Numbered from the stretch's first letter, positions 55,409 through 64,000 are shown. The stretch: 64,000 nucleotides of DNA from CAVQFB01 sp963711675 (GCA_963711675.1 CAVQFB010000017.1:185715-249714), one strand, 5' to 3'. Made by a program: numbers and translations. The notes: generated by a model not told the origin, from the letters alone.

Positions 55409-55630
55409 ATGGCAAAACACTCGGTTACCAATGCAATCAAGTCTCTTGAACCGCCGCTGCCCTACCCAGGGGCAACGCCTGATGCAGAGCGTGCCCAGAA
55501 GCCGCCGCTGCCTCAGCCTCCCTATAAGCCCTACACCGAAAAGCCAGAGCTTTCTGGGCCTCCGTATAAGCCTTATGCGCGGAAGCCAGCGCTGCCTGAG
55601 CCTCCCTATGAGCCTTACAAGGGCATGTAG
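55409..55630 (+). CDS. Small proline-rich repeat protein (PPYKPY repeats)
   Basis: 73 residues; GGAG seven bases before ATG 55409. After MAKHSVTNAIKSLEPPLPYP the sequence is a repeat of PPYKPY-type units: LPQPPYKPYTEKPEL, SGPPYKPYARKPAL, PEPPYEPYKGM. The units are 18-20 residues. No signal or membrane segment is visible. Such Pro/Tyr/Lys tracts suggest an extended, possibly cell-wall- or protein-binding peptide; function unknown. Confidence 0.6.
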   Translation: MAKHSVTNAIKSLEPPLPYPGATPDAERAQKPPLPQPPYKPYTEKPELSGPPYKPYARKPALPEPPYEPYKGM

Positions 55631-55830
55631 TCGCTGGGCATGGGATCAGTCGAGGCAATCACGCACCAGTTCGAGGCTGGCCGATCCTGCCACGGTTTGA
55701 CAACGGCTGCGCAGAAGCCTAGCATTGAAGTTGAGCGAGCTACCTCTTCTTACTCTTTCAGGTTCTCTGAACTAAGTCAGCCCATCTGAAGTCTTTTCTC
55801 TTAGCTTACCTCTGAAGGAGGAACTCTGTT

Positions 55831-56331
55831 ATGACCCTATTAACCCGTTGGGAGCCTCTCCGCGAATTTTCTACCTTGCAAGACCGCATGAACCGGATGA
55901 ACCGGTTTTTTCGTGAGTCGTACAGTCCCGAAGGCCCGGAAGAGACGCTGACGACGACCAGCTTCGCGCCGCCGGTGGACATTTACGAAGACGAGCACAA
56001 CATTACTCTGAAGCTTGAAGTCCCAGGCATCGACGAGAAAGACATTGATGTCCGCATCGAGAACAACACTCTCACCGTGCATGGCGAGCGCAAGTTCGAG
56101 AAGGAAGAGAAAGAGGAGAACTTCCGCCGCGTCGAGCGGCAGTACGGAAGCTTCACCCGCTCGTTCACGCTGCCCAGTTCCGTGGATTCGGGGCAAGTGA
56201 GCGCCAACTATGAAAAGGGCGTGCTGAACATCAAGCTGGCCAAGAAGGCGGAGGCCAAACCCAAGCAGATCAAGGTGAATGTTGGTAGCGAGAAGGCCCT
56301 CGAAGCCAAGGTTCACGCGAAGGCCGCATAA
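55831..56331 (+). CDS. Hsp20/alpha-crystallin family small heat-shock protein
   Basis: 166 residues with a strong ribosome site (GAAGGAGG) before ATG 55831. The alpha-crystallin domain spans about 47-140: PPVDIYEDEHNITLKLEVPG, IDEKDIDVRIENNTLTVHGE, RVERQYGSFTRSFTLPSSV and the conserved GVLNIKLAKK strand. An N-terminal arm with DRMNRMNRFFRE precedes it. Small heat-shock proteins hold unfolding proteins for later refolding. A good intrinsic terminator follows, so the gene ends a transcript. Confidence 0.95.
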   Translation: MTLLTRWEPLREFSTLQDRMNRMNRFFRESYSPEGPEETLTTTSFAPPVDIYEDEHNITLKLEVPGIDEKDIDVRIENNTLTVHGERKFEKEEKEENFRRVERQYGSFTRSFTLPSSVDSGQVSANYEKGVLNIKLAKKAEAKPKQIKVNVGSEKALEAKVHAKAA

Positions 56332-56358
56332 AATAGTGCCAGTTCAGTCAAAGAAATA

Positions 56359-56391
56359 GGAGACGGCCGATGTCGTCTCCCGTTTTGTTTG
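56359..56391 (+). terminator. Intrinsic terminator after Hsp20 gene
   Basis: GGAGACG (56359-56365) pairs with CGTCTCC (56374-56380) over an eight-base loop and is followed by CGTTTTGTTTG. This is the clearest Rho-independent terminator in the window. Confidence 0.72.
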
Positions 56392-56416
56392 TCATCCCGA
56401 GCGAGCAGGAAGAATC

Positions 56417-56629
56417 ATGAAAAACACCAAGTTTGTCGTAAGAGTGAGCCGTGGCGTTACTCGCGCCGCTGAATACGTACAGAGGATTGATCGAAGTCCG
56501 ATCCAAATGACAACCCAGCGTAGTCTGGCGCTGGTAATGGGCAGGTTCACAGCTGAAGACGCTGTCGAATCCATCCAAAATTCCCGGCGCCATCCGGAAT
56601 TGGTGCCCGTGCTGGTGGGTACCGCTTAG
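56417..56629 (+). CDS. Small hypothetical protein
   Basis: 70 residues; CAGGAAG about nine bases before ATG 56417. The basic sequence MKNTKFVVRVSRGVTRAAEY, then VMGRFTAEDAVESIQNSRRH, has no signal or membrane helix. No family recognised. It follows the Hsp20 terminator, so it probably has its own promoter in a very short gap, or reads through. Confidence 0.45.
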   Translation: MKNTKFVVRVSRGVTRAAEYVQRIDRSPIQMTTQRSLALVMGRFTAEDAVESIQNSRRHPELVPVLVGTA

Positions 56630-56755
56630 TGTACGCTGAGAATGGCTTAGACGTTAGGGCACTTTGAAGTGACATATTACCCTTAATTAAGTATTAATAT
56701 TGAGCGATGCGATTGTTTTGAAGGTGCGCCGGAGCCGCGCTGCTTCAAACAACAC

Positions 56756-57091
56756 GTGCACGCAGGCCTTCTGGCCTCCGCCCTTCCAGTGGTAGGCCAG
56801 AACACACAGACTGTGTTCGTCTCCAATCGTCAACTTCAGTCCAGCAACTTTGCGCTGATTCAGGGACTGAATATTGATGCCACAACGTCAGGGTGTAACC
56901 CCTCGAAAATTTGCTGGTCGCCTCCTGTTGGAATACTCCAGAGTCCATGGAATATCAGCTGCCCTGCAGTTGTTGGAAAAACCTGCACGTATGAGATCAC
57001 GGTCAATGCTAGGCCAGCCGCTAGGCCATTAGGCTGTGAAGCGTCGGCGAATATGGGAGCCGTCAAACCGAGCGATTCTGCGTTTTCTTAG
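56756..57091 (+). CDS. Hypothetical protein, probably a fragment
   Basis: GTG 56756 opens 111 codons with no ribosome site. The centre (TTSGCNPSKICWSPPVGILQ, SPWNISCPAVVGKTCTYEIT) has paired cysteines and looks like an extracytoplasmic beta fold, whereas the ends look unrelated and low-quality. The upstream 120 bases are AT-rich (TTAATTAAGTATTAATATT) and may hold a promoter. I read it as a truncated or frame-damaged exported protein; function unknown. Confidence 0.35.
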   Translation: MHAGLLASALPVVGQNTQTVFVSNRQLQSSNFALIQGLNIDATTSGCNPSKICWSPPVGILQSPWNISCPAVVGKTCTYEITVNARPAARPLGCEASANMGAVKPSDSAFS

Positions 57092-57285
57092 GGTCCGACA
57101 GTCAGTCGGCCGAGCATCTCTGACGAAACCGGTCGTCAAGGTAGCGAGAGAAATCAATCATTCCTGAAGACTCTCAGCCTCTTTGCCGGCCGCTAAGGAT
57201 GATCTCGCCAGTACAGTCTTCCAACTCGCAGTTGCTTCCAAGTACGTAATCAGCTCATCCAACGTGCGAGCCGCCTCTCCATTCA

Positions 57286-57750
57286 GTGCAGTGCCGAGTT
57301 CGAGGTTTCGGAAAGTCTTTCCGGATTTTTCATGCGCAATTCATGCTGGTGGATAGGCAACGTGGCTATCTAGGATCAGCGAACTTTTCTGTGAATGGTC
57401 TCGAACACCACAATTTCAACCACATTCAACCGGTCAAGACCTTTTGCGGTATGAGCCTGTTTGGAACAAATCCAATCCGAAGGAAAGAATCTTCAAGTGG
57501 AGCGGATGTAACAATGTCACCAGGGCGCGCCTGTCAGAGCGGATTGAGTTTTTGCGGAGTACAGGTCAACAGATCGGGATGCCACGTTTATGGGAGCTTG
57601 AATTCGCAGAGCCAGACAACCGCGGATCCACAGAACTTCTACTCAAGCTTCGCGGCAGATTCAAGTCGGCTTGAATATTCGGATCGTGCCTGCCTAAGAA
57701 CTGGGATGTTAGGATCGGCGTCTTTCCAAAGCCGGAAGAAATCCTCATAA
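57286..57750 (+). pseudogene. Remnant of a phospholipase D-like (HKD) domain
   Basis: Within this frame FRIFHAQFMLVDRQRGYLGS continues to ANFSVNGLEHHNF. This is the H-x-K-x(4)-D...GSANFS signature of PLD-superfamily nucleases and phospholipases, with Gln in place of the catalytic Lys (HAQ). Only about 40 residues around the motif make sense. Upstream the domain continues in another frame (CSAEFEVSE), and downstream resemblance is lost. Either a decayed gene or one damaged by indels. It overlaps the 3' end of the convergent TPR gene. Confidence 0.45.
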
Positions 57751-59597
57751 GCGGCCCGGGACTTGGCGGAGTCTCCCGCACGTGAGTATGCGCGCGCGAG
57801 GCCCAAACGGGCCAGAACCCCGAGCGGGAAGTTCAACACCAGGCCAGGATGATCAACTAATTTCTGAAACTCGGCGGCGGCTTTGGTTCCGTCACCCGCC
57901 GCCAGGTAGGCCTGACCGCGAATGTATGCCGGGTAGAGAGTGGCTACGGAGAAGCTCGGAGCTGCCATCTCGTAGGTTTCTGCGGCTCGCAGGGCATCCA
58001 CTGCATTCAATGGCTTCCCCAGTTGCAAGTCCATCTCCGCGCGAACGGTTGGGAGCCAATATCTCTGCACCATTGTTCCCGACTGGTTCTGATCTAGTTC
58101 TTCGGTCAGCGCCTGCGCCTTTTTGAAATCTCGAATTCTGGTCAATACAAGAGCCGCCAGTGCCACCACTTCCCGAGTCGGGGCCAGTTTCAAGGCCCGC
58201 GAGATGTGCTGGCGGGCGCGAGTTGAGTCCCCGATCTCCGCCTCGCGAAGCGCAGCGACCGCCAGGTAATCCGCAGCACCTTCCCGGACACCGTCTTTCT
58301 CTATCTGTTCCGCGGCCTCTTGCGAGAGATCACCCGCTCTTTCGAAATGCCCGTAGTAAGCCTCCGTATTGGCCTGCTCGTTGATCAGCAGTGAACGCGC
58401 TCCGGGGATATCCGATGAGCGCAAAAGAATACGCTGCATCTCTTCGCTATCACCGCGCAGGAATGCTCTCCAATAGTTGACCTGAAGCAAATAATCAGTT
58501 TGCAGCTTGCGCCGGTCCGCTTCCGCCAAGACCGCACCCGAGTCTTCAATTCGGTTCAGAGCGAGCAAGTCGGTTGCGAGGTTGCCGTAGGTCGTCGCTC
58601 TGGTGGGGTCAAGACGCAAGGCCTCGCGCAGGTTCTCGACGGCTTTCTCGTAGCGACCGAGTTCGGCATAAGTCGAGCCCAGGTGATTGAAAACTCCGGC
58701 TGAGTGCGGGTAGTTCTGAACGGCAAACTCGTACACCTGGGCAGCCTTCTCCAAGTCACCGGTAACGTACAAGAAGTACCGCGATTCAATCGACAGCTTT
58801 TCCGAGGCGGTCACCCGCTCCCGCAGTTGGTAAGCCTTGGATGCCTCTACACGCGCCAGTTCCGCTTCATTCAAGTTGTAGTAGATAGTCCCGAGCGCGC
58901 CGTAGGCCATCGCGAAGTTGGGATCAATCTCGATCGCTCTTTTGAATAACGGAACCGAAGCCTGGTCTCCTTTCCGGTCCCAGGTAGAGAGCGCCATGCT
59001 ATAAGCCTTGAGGGCATCAAGCGAACTGGTGGTGGCCTGTTCCAGAGGAACATCGTATCTCTGGATTGACGGCAGCGATTCTCCCAAGCGGGTTCGCAGT
59101 TGTGTGGTTGCCTTACCCAGGGCGTCCACAACATCTTCTTTGCGGCTTGCTGCCTGCTGGCCCAAGCCGATCGGTTCGCTATTGTCACAGCGGATCGCGG
59201 CCAACTCGATCTGGTAGGCCGTTCCCAAGCTGGAAATTGAACCTTGTACGATCACTTTGCTCCCCGCCCGCTGACAGACTTCGAGGGCGGTGCGGCCGGT
59301 CACGCGGTCATCGCTGGAACGCCCCATCTGCTTGAGGATGGCCCCGGTCTTCCGGTCAGACAAGATATTGAGAAACGGAGATTGCCCCAAGCTAACTTCG
59401 GCGGCTTCTCTTAGCGTGTCGTCGAAGACTGGCTCCCCTGTGGTGTTCACAAAATCGGCCAGCAGAATGGTGTCAGAGGACGTGACACGGAAAGAAGAAG
59501 CCCGCACATGCCAATACGTTCCCAACGCAGCGGCGAGCAGAACCAGGGTGACGACAGACCAGCGGTAACGCGGACGCCAGAGTCGGCTAGGCGGCAC
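57639..59597 (-). CDS. Membrane-anchored TPR protein, C-terminal half of a kinase-TPR protein
   Basis: 652 residues from GTG 59597 with no clear ribosome site. A membrane helix (YRWSVVTLVLLAAALGTYW) is followed by a FlgO/TolB-N-like domain (SSDTILLADFVNTTGEPVFD, LNILSDRKTGAILKQMGR) and then an array of TPR units to the end (LFKRAIEIDPNFAMAYGALG, YPHSAGVFNHLGSTYAELGR). This is exactly the C-terminal architecture of acidobacterial serine/threonine kinase-TPR proteins, but the kinase domain is absent: upstream the frame meets a stop near 59660 and a collagen-like gene on the other strand. The gene therefore appears decapitated at about 59.6 kb by a rearrangement or assembly join. Confidence 0.8.
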   Translation of the reverse strand: MPPSRLWRPRYRWSVVTLVLLAAALGTYWHVRASSFRVTSSDTILLADFVNTTGEPVFDDTLREAAEVSLGQSPFLNILSDRKTGAILKQMGRSSDDRVTGRTALEVCQRAGSKVIVQGSISSLGTAYQIELAAIRCDNSEPIGLGQQAASRKEDVVDALGKATTQLRTRLGESLPSIQRYDVPLEQATTSSLDALKAYSMALSTWDRKGDQASVPLFKRAIEIDPNFAMAYGALGTIYYNLNEAELARVEASKAYQLRERVTASEKLSIESRYFLYVTGDLEKAAQVYEFAVQNYPHSAGVFNHLGSTYAELGRYEKAVENLREALRLDPTRATTYGNLATDLLALNRIEDSGAVLAEADRRKLQTDYLLQVNYWRAFLRGDSEEMQRILLRSSDIPGARSLLINEQANTEAYYGHFERAGDLSQEAAEQIEKDGVREGAADYLAVAALREAEIGDSTRARQHISRALKLAPTREVVALAALVLTRIRDFKKAQALTEELDQNQSGTMVQRYWLPTVRAEMDLQLGKPLNAVDALRAAETYEMAAPSFSVATLYPAYIRGQAYLAAGDGTKAAAEFQKLVDHPGLVLNFPLGVLARLGLARAYSRAGDSAKSRAAYEDFFRLWKDADPNIPVLRQARSEYSSRLESAAKLE

Positions 59598-59613
59598 GTC
59601 CGGGGAGTTCTGT

Positions 59614-61136
59614 ATGACGGACTGGTCTAACTGTTTCGGACCCGTTGCCTACGGAACGTGGAGCATCAATGGTGATAACACATACTCGGACTCTGCTGCT
59701 GGTGCCGGAAGTTCACAGATAATCGGGACTGGCGGCGTTGCTGTGCCTTCCGCCACGTCCACGTATGTTGCAACCGCACCCTTTGCGGCGGGGGGGGGGG
59801 CGGCACCGCCTTCGTCTCCGTGGGTAGTGATGGCACAAGCTGGGGTTGCGGGTGCTATGGGTGCGACTGGTCCTGCGGGGGCGCAGGGTCCAGTCGGTTT
59901 GACAGGCGCAACGGGCGCACCCGGACCGCAGGGGCCGATTGGACTGACGGGTCCCACAGGTCCTCAGGGTCCCATCGGATTGACTGGCGCTGCGGGATCG
60001 ACGGGCGCAACGGGCCCACAGGGACCAGCAGGTCCAACCGGACCGCAGGGGGTGGCGGGACCAGCGACCAACTGGCGCGGCCCATGGAGTTCGTCAACGA
60101 GCTACAACGTCAATGATGCCGTTTCTTTCAACGGCAGCAGCTACGTCGCTGTTCAGGCAGGTGCAGGGCAAGAGCCTGACCTAACCTCGGTACCCTCGTC
60201 TGTGAACTTTACTCTGACGGACTCGGCAGTTGGAACAGTCCAGCAATGGACTCTGCCTATCAGTCCAACTGCGGCTACTTACGGCATGGCTTCCTACGGT
60301 GGTGTGAATCCACAATTCGTGCTCTTCAACGTGCCAGCTACCGTAAATGGTAACCCTAGCAGCTAAGTAACATAAACTTCACTTCGTTTGGCTATTCCAT
60401 TCTCACTTTTGATGCCAATTTTGCGCAAGACGGGAACCATTACGGTACAGCTGAGGAAGCTGGACCGGCAGTCTATACGGGTTCGACATCTGCTCCGACG
60501 TTTGTTCCTGGTACTTATTCGTTAACAAACGGTAGTTCTTGCTGCCAGGGCACTCCCACCACTCTCGTCATCGCTCCAGCTCCTCTCTATTGGAACGTGC
60601 TGGCAGCGGCCGGTGCTGTCGGTGCAGCCGGTCCAACTGGCCCCACAGGACCGCAGGGTCCACAGGGGGCGCAAGGATTTCAGGGGCCACCAGGAGTCGC
60701 TGGACCCGCGGGGACGCCCGCCCTCGGTGCTCCTGGCACGGCTTTCTACACGACAACAGTTCTTGTTCCTGCTATCTCCGGGGGCGACACTCAGAACATT
60801 GCGGCTCTCAGCCTCCCGCAAGGCTTTTACTTGATCGATGCGACGGTAGTGTTCAACAATCCAACAGTGGGGCAGATTTCTCAAGTCGATTGCATCGTCG
60901 TTCCCGCGCTCAATGCCGACCCAAACTTCAATGGCCAAGCAAATCAGTACTCTCTGGCTACTGTTCCGGCGAGTTATTCGGGAGCAACTGGCTCGACAAC
61001 TCTCTCCGTAAAGGGAGTTGAAGGAAACACTGGTAGTGCAACGCTCCGCTGTGACGCTTACACCCCTTCAGGTTCTGTGAATGTAGCGAGCCTTACCATG
61101 ACGGCCACTCCCGTGGGTGCTCTGTCGAAGCAGTAG
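59614..61136 (+). pseudogene. Collagen-like (Gly-X-Y) repeat surface protein, frame-disrupted, 5' end doubtful
   Basis: The first frame (59614-60366) has a Ser/Gly/Thr-rich head, about 25 Gly-X-Y triplets (GATGPAGAQGPVGLTGATGA onward) and a CBM5/12-like tail segment (NWRGPWSSSTSYNVNDAVSF). One missing base near 60365 leads into INFTSFGYSILTFDANFAQD and a second Gly-X-Y tract (GPTGPTGPQGPQGAQGFQGP) with a C-terminal beta domain ending at 61136. Bacterial collagen-like proteins form surface triple helices and adhesins. An 11-G run (59790-59800) sits in the head; the neighbouring frame there reads GGTAFVSVGSDGTS, so the run length probably misplaces the frame. The true start may be lost at the junction with the TPR gene. 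Confidence 0.68.
59790..59800 (+). repeat. Homopolymer of 11 G inside the collagen-like gene
   Basis: An uninterrupted G run between GCGGC and CGGC in coding sequence. Changing its length by one base switches the frame of the head region. It is either a slipped-strand phase-variation tract or a sequencing artefact. Confidence 0.9.
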
Positions 61137-61298
61137 AAGGAGATCCTGGCAATGGGATCCGAGTAATTTCAGAACATTCGAACAGTTGCACCCCGGTGGC
61201 CACGAAGGGTAATTCCGGCAACTTCATTTTATGCGGCCTTTCGCCCCCTGTTTCGCTGGGTCGGCCTTCGGTCCACATCTATAGGTTCGGGCCAGCGA

Positions 61299-63695
61299 TT
61301 ACTGCGGCAGTCCCACCCGGCGCAGCAGGTCGGTGTAGCGAGGATCGGAGCGGATATTTTCGAGTCTCGGGTCAACATTGATGTCTACAACTCCTGCCCG
61401 GCTGACAAATGCCTTGTCCAGAGCTGCGAATGCAGCATCTTTCTCGCCCAGCATCGCATAATCAGCAGCCGCGCTAGGGGCCAACCCTCCGCGATAGTGA
61501 TTGCCTTCGGCTTCGTTATCCTTGGCATCTTGCCTCAGGTACCCCTTGTACCCCGCCTTCTCGAAGGTTCGCATGAGTTCCGTGGCTCGTGCTTCGTGAC
61601 CCTGTAACCGCTGGATTTTCACCCACTGCTCTATCGCCTGCGTGTAGTTCCCCAGTTGCTCGTATGCGAGTCCAAGAACTGAAACAGCGTCAGCGTCCTT
61701 CGGGTCGATCTCTAGTGTTTTGTTCGCCTGCTCAATGGCATGTTTGTAATCATGTGCGAAGTCATACTCCCACGCGAGAACCATGTTGTTTAACACCGAG
61801 AGCGGATCAAGTTCTACCGCCCGGCGGCATTCGGCGAGACCCTCCTGAGTCTTGCCCGTGCCAACTTTGATCCAGCAGGAGACCTCGTGGGCATAAGCAG
61901 AATTGGGATCAAGTGCGAGAGCCCTCTGAATCTCCGCTTCCGCCTCCGGGAAGTTCCAGAAATAATTGAAATCGAGATTGGCTAAAGCCGTGTGGGACTC
62001 GGGAATCTGGCTGTCGAGTTCCAGTGCCCGCCGCGCTGCAGATCGCGCTTTGTCCAATAGCTGGGTCAGAGACATAGCCCATATAACCCTGTATCGCGTA
62101 AACATCTGCCAGTCCAGCATAGGCAGCCGCATAGCCTGAGTCTCTGGCAACTGCCTTGTCGAAACGGCAGCCGCCTTCAAGTCTTCTAGAGTCCAAGTCT
62201 GTTCGTAATAGTGTCGCCCCTTCAAGTAAAGCCGATACGCCTCAGCGTCTTTTGTCCCTACTTTTGCTACGCTTTCCCGTTCACTCCCCGATAGCTGTGG
62301 CCGCAGCTGACTGGCGACATCACGGGTTATGGCGGCTTGCAGCAACGAGACATCATTGATGCTGCGTGTGTAGCGTTTGCCCCAGAGTTGCGCTCCGGCT
62401 GCAACATCCACTAACTCGGTTTCAACGTCAAGTTCACCGCCATGCTCCACCACTCGCCCTGTCATCACGGCATCGACATGCAGGTCGTGCCCGACCACTT
62501 GTGGGTCGTCTTGCCGCGATTTGGAGCGATTCACGGTGCTTCGGGCCATGACTTGGAGGTTAGGGAGACGTGAAAGCGAGTTCGTGATCTCCTCGGAGAG
62601 ACCTTCACCGAGGTAGTCGATTTCGGGGTCTTTGCCCGCATTCGCAAACGGAAGCACGGCCAACGAATGTATCGGGGTCGCATCTGAAGCGCGGGAACGC
62701 AGGGATCGCCACGCGAGAAAAGCTGCACCGACAAGTGTGACCGCCGCCGCGCTTGCGAGCAAGCGCCAGAACAGTCGGCGCGAATGTGTCCTTGTTCTCC
62801 CTTCTGTCGTCGCTGCGCTCTTCCCGCTCTCCGTGTCCCGTTTCAGCCGCTTGAGGTCAGCCCTCAACTCGGCGGCAGACTGACAGCGAACCTCACGGTC
62901 TTTCTCCAGCGCCTTGTGGATAATCCGTTCGAGTTCGCTGGCGTGTCGGGATTCAGCGGCACAGGAGCTACGAAGGTTCAAGAATCGAGTTGAGATCGGC
63001 GCCGAAGCGTCGCCTCGGAATGGGAGCGTTCCGGTGCACATCTCATACAGCACCGCGCCAAAGGAGAACAGATCGGTCCGAGTATCGAGTTCCTTCGCCT
63101 CGAACCTGCTCTGGCGACATATACGCCACCGTGCCTAGCGTTGTGCCCGGACTGGTGAGATGTTCCTCGGATTCGATGGTCGGAGCGCTCATGGCAACAG
63201 TTTCCGGCTTGAGCGAGACCTTCGCCAGTCCGAAATCCAAAATCTTCGCGTGGCCGCGATTCGTGACGAAGATGTTCGCGGGCTTGATGTCGCGATGATG
63301 ATCCCTTTGCGTGTGCGGCGTCCAGCGCATCGGCGATCTGGATGCCCAGATCGAGCACCGCCTCGATCTCCAACGGCTTGCCGCGATCCGGTGCCGAAGT
63401 GTCTGCCCCTCCAGCAGTTCCATGGCAATGAAGGCTCGCCCATCGTCCTCGTCGATTTCGTAAATTGTGCAGATGTTGGGATGGTTCAGCGAGGATGCAG
63501 CCTTGGCTCCCGTCGAAAGCGGCTGAGGGCATGTGGGTCGTTGTCGAGTTCGTCAGGAAGGAACTTCAAGGCGACGTGGCGACCGAGCTTGAGGTCTTCG
63601 GCCTCGTACACCACTCCCATGCCCCCGCCGCCGATCTTGCCGAGGATGCGGTAATGGGAGACCGTCTGCCCCACGGGCTGGGAGGGCGTGGTCAC
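61299..63695 (-). pseudogene. Serine/threonine protein kinase with TPR repeats, multiply frame-broken
   Basis: Reading frames joined give one kinase-TPR protein of about 800 residues. N-lobe (63695-63486): GKIGGGGMGVVYEAED and VALKFL. Next, KAASSLNHPNICTIYEID and MELLEGQTLRHRIA, then KPLEIEAVLDLGIQIADALD, the catalytic loop HRDIKPANIFV, ILDFGLAK, and GTVAYMSPEQ (to about 63060). C-lobe (63053 on): LYEMCTGTLPFRGD. Then a membrane helix (LFWRLLASAAAVTLVGAAFL), a TolB-N-like domain (SLAVLPFANAGKDPEIDYLG) and TPR units. About six switches of frame occur in 62040-63500, with both gained and lost bases. Such Hanks-type kinases sense and transduce envelope signals. The catalytic residues are all present, so the gene may be intact in the organism. 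Confidence 0.8.
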
Positions 63696-63729
63696 TTGGT
63701 AGCGATGTTAGGTGGGGACGAGGGGAAGG

Positions 63730-64000
63730 TCAACGCTCAGCGGCATTCGGTACTGGTGCAGTGCACCAGTACCGGGCATTCCAGGTCAGTTCAACCACCA
63801 CCGCCACATCGAATTTCGAATAGTACTTCTTCACGTCCTTCGCCCCGTATTTCACCCGGAACTTCTCGACAATCGATGCGACCGATTCGGGATCGGTCAC
63901 AGGATCGGTGTGGAACTCTGCTTCCACGCCTCGTGTGGAAACCCCGATCTCCCGATGGCGCAGCAAGTTCTTGTACCACTGCGTATCCGAACCCTGTACT
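63730..64000 (-). CDS. DUF2255/flavin-type split-barrel protein, 5' end beyond the window
   Basis: The frame is open from base 64000 to its stop at 63730, giving about 89 residues: DTQWYKNLLRHREIGVSTRG, VEAEFHTDPVTDPESVASIV and EKFRVKYGAKDVKKYYSKFD. WYKNLLRHREI followed by an EKFR-KYG helix resembles the C-terminal part of DUF2255 and F420/FMN-dependent nitroreductase-like split-barrel proteins. A TTG at 63966 is unlikely to be the real start because the pattern continues upstream. Family assignment is tentative. Confidence 0.5.
   Translation of the reverse strand, partial: VQGSDTQWYKNLLRHREIGVSTRGVEAEFHTDPVTDPESVASIVEKFRVKYGAKDVKKYYSKFDVAVVVELTWNARYWCTAPVPNAAER

Noticed and set aside
1..64000. 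tRNA, rRNA, riboswitch, insertion sequence and phage attachment features
   Set aside because: No sequence with convincing cloverleaf, rRNA core, known riboswitch core, transposase or flanking direct repeats was recognised by eye; a covariance-model scan would be needed to exclude small RNAs.

Overview
The window looks like a chromosomal segment of an Acidobacteriota soil bacterium (Terriglobia-like). This rests on family content: a very long Oar-type TonB receptor with an N-terminal carboxypeptidase-regulatory-like domain and no SusD partner, an ASPIC/UnbV (CRTAC) protein, serine/threonine kinases fused to TPR arrays, and several small secreted or membrane families typical of that phylum. No rRNA, tRNA, CRISPR array or intact mobile element was seen.

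Layout. (1) 1-5.4 kb, minus strand: an NtrC-type sigma54 activator, a PAS hybrid histidine kinase, then fliM and a truncated fliN/fliY, i.e. the edge of a flagellar switch cluster with its likely regulators. (2) 5.6-9.1 kb: a GAF-transmembrane-proline-repeat protein and a secreted putative metallohydrolase. (3) 9.4-23.6 kb, minus strand: a sugar catabolic cluster with an SSS symporter, a sugar isomerase-like TIM barrel, a Gfo/Idh/MocA oxidoreductase, GH51 and GH2 glycosidases, a GalD-like dehydratase, an SDR dehydrogenase, an MBL-fold hydrolase and an HpcH/HpaI aldolase. A divergent IclR-family regulator follows. (4) 25-44.3 kb: the TonB receptor, a six-hairpin glycosidase, a CRTAC protein, a GH38 alpha-mannosidase, a GH2 beta-mannosidase/glucosaminidase-like enzyme, a TPR protein and a second GH38. 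(5) 44.5-56.6 kb: mostly small stress- and envelope-type genes (a phosphatase, small membrane proteins, an OmpA-like protein, a response regulator with a zinc ribbon, a ZnDPC/YihY composite, Hsp20). (6) 56.7-64 kb: gene remnants, a decapitated kinase-TPR gene, a collagen-like gene and a multiply frame-broken kinase-TPR gene.

How it fits together. Regions 3 and 4 read as one glycan-utilisation locus. Secreted GH51, GH2, GH38 and six-hairpin enzymes would release sugars from arabinogalactan- or mannose-containing glycans, and TonB and SSS transporters would import products. The SDR, MBL, dehydratase and aldolase genes supply the four steps of a non-phosphorylative sugar-acid route. A shared near-palindrome, TCCGTAWTACGGA, occurs in four intergenic regions of the locus, including beside the IclR gene, which suggests a local IclR regulon.

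Caution. Many genes in 10-25 kb and 46-64 kb are broken by apparent single-base indels, while the long genes of 25-44 kb are intact. Uncorrected sequencing or assembly errors are the simplest explanation, so entries marked pseudogene may be intact in the organism.
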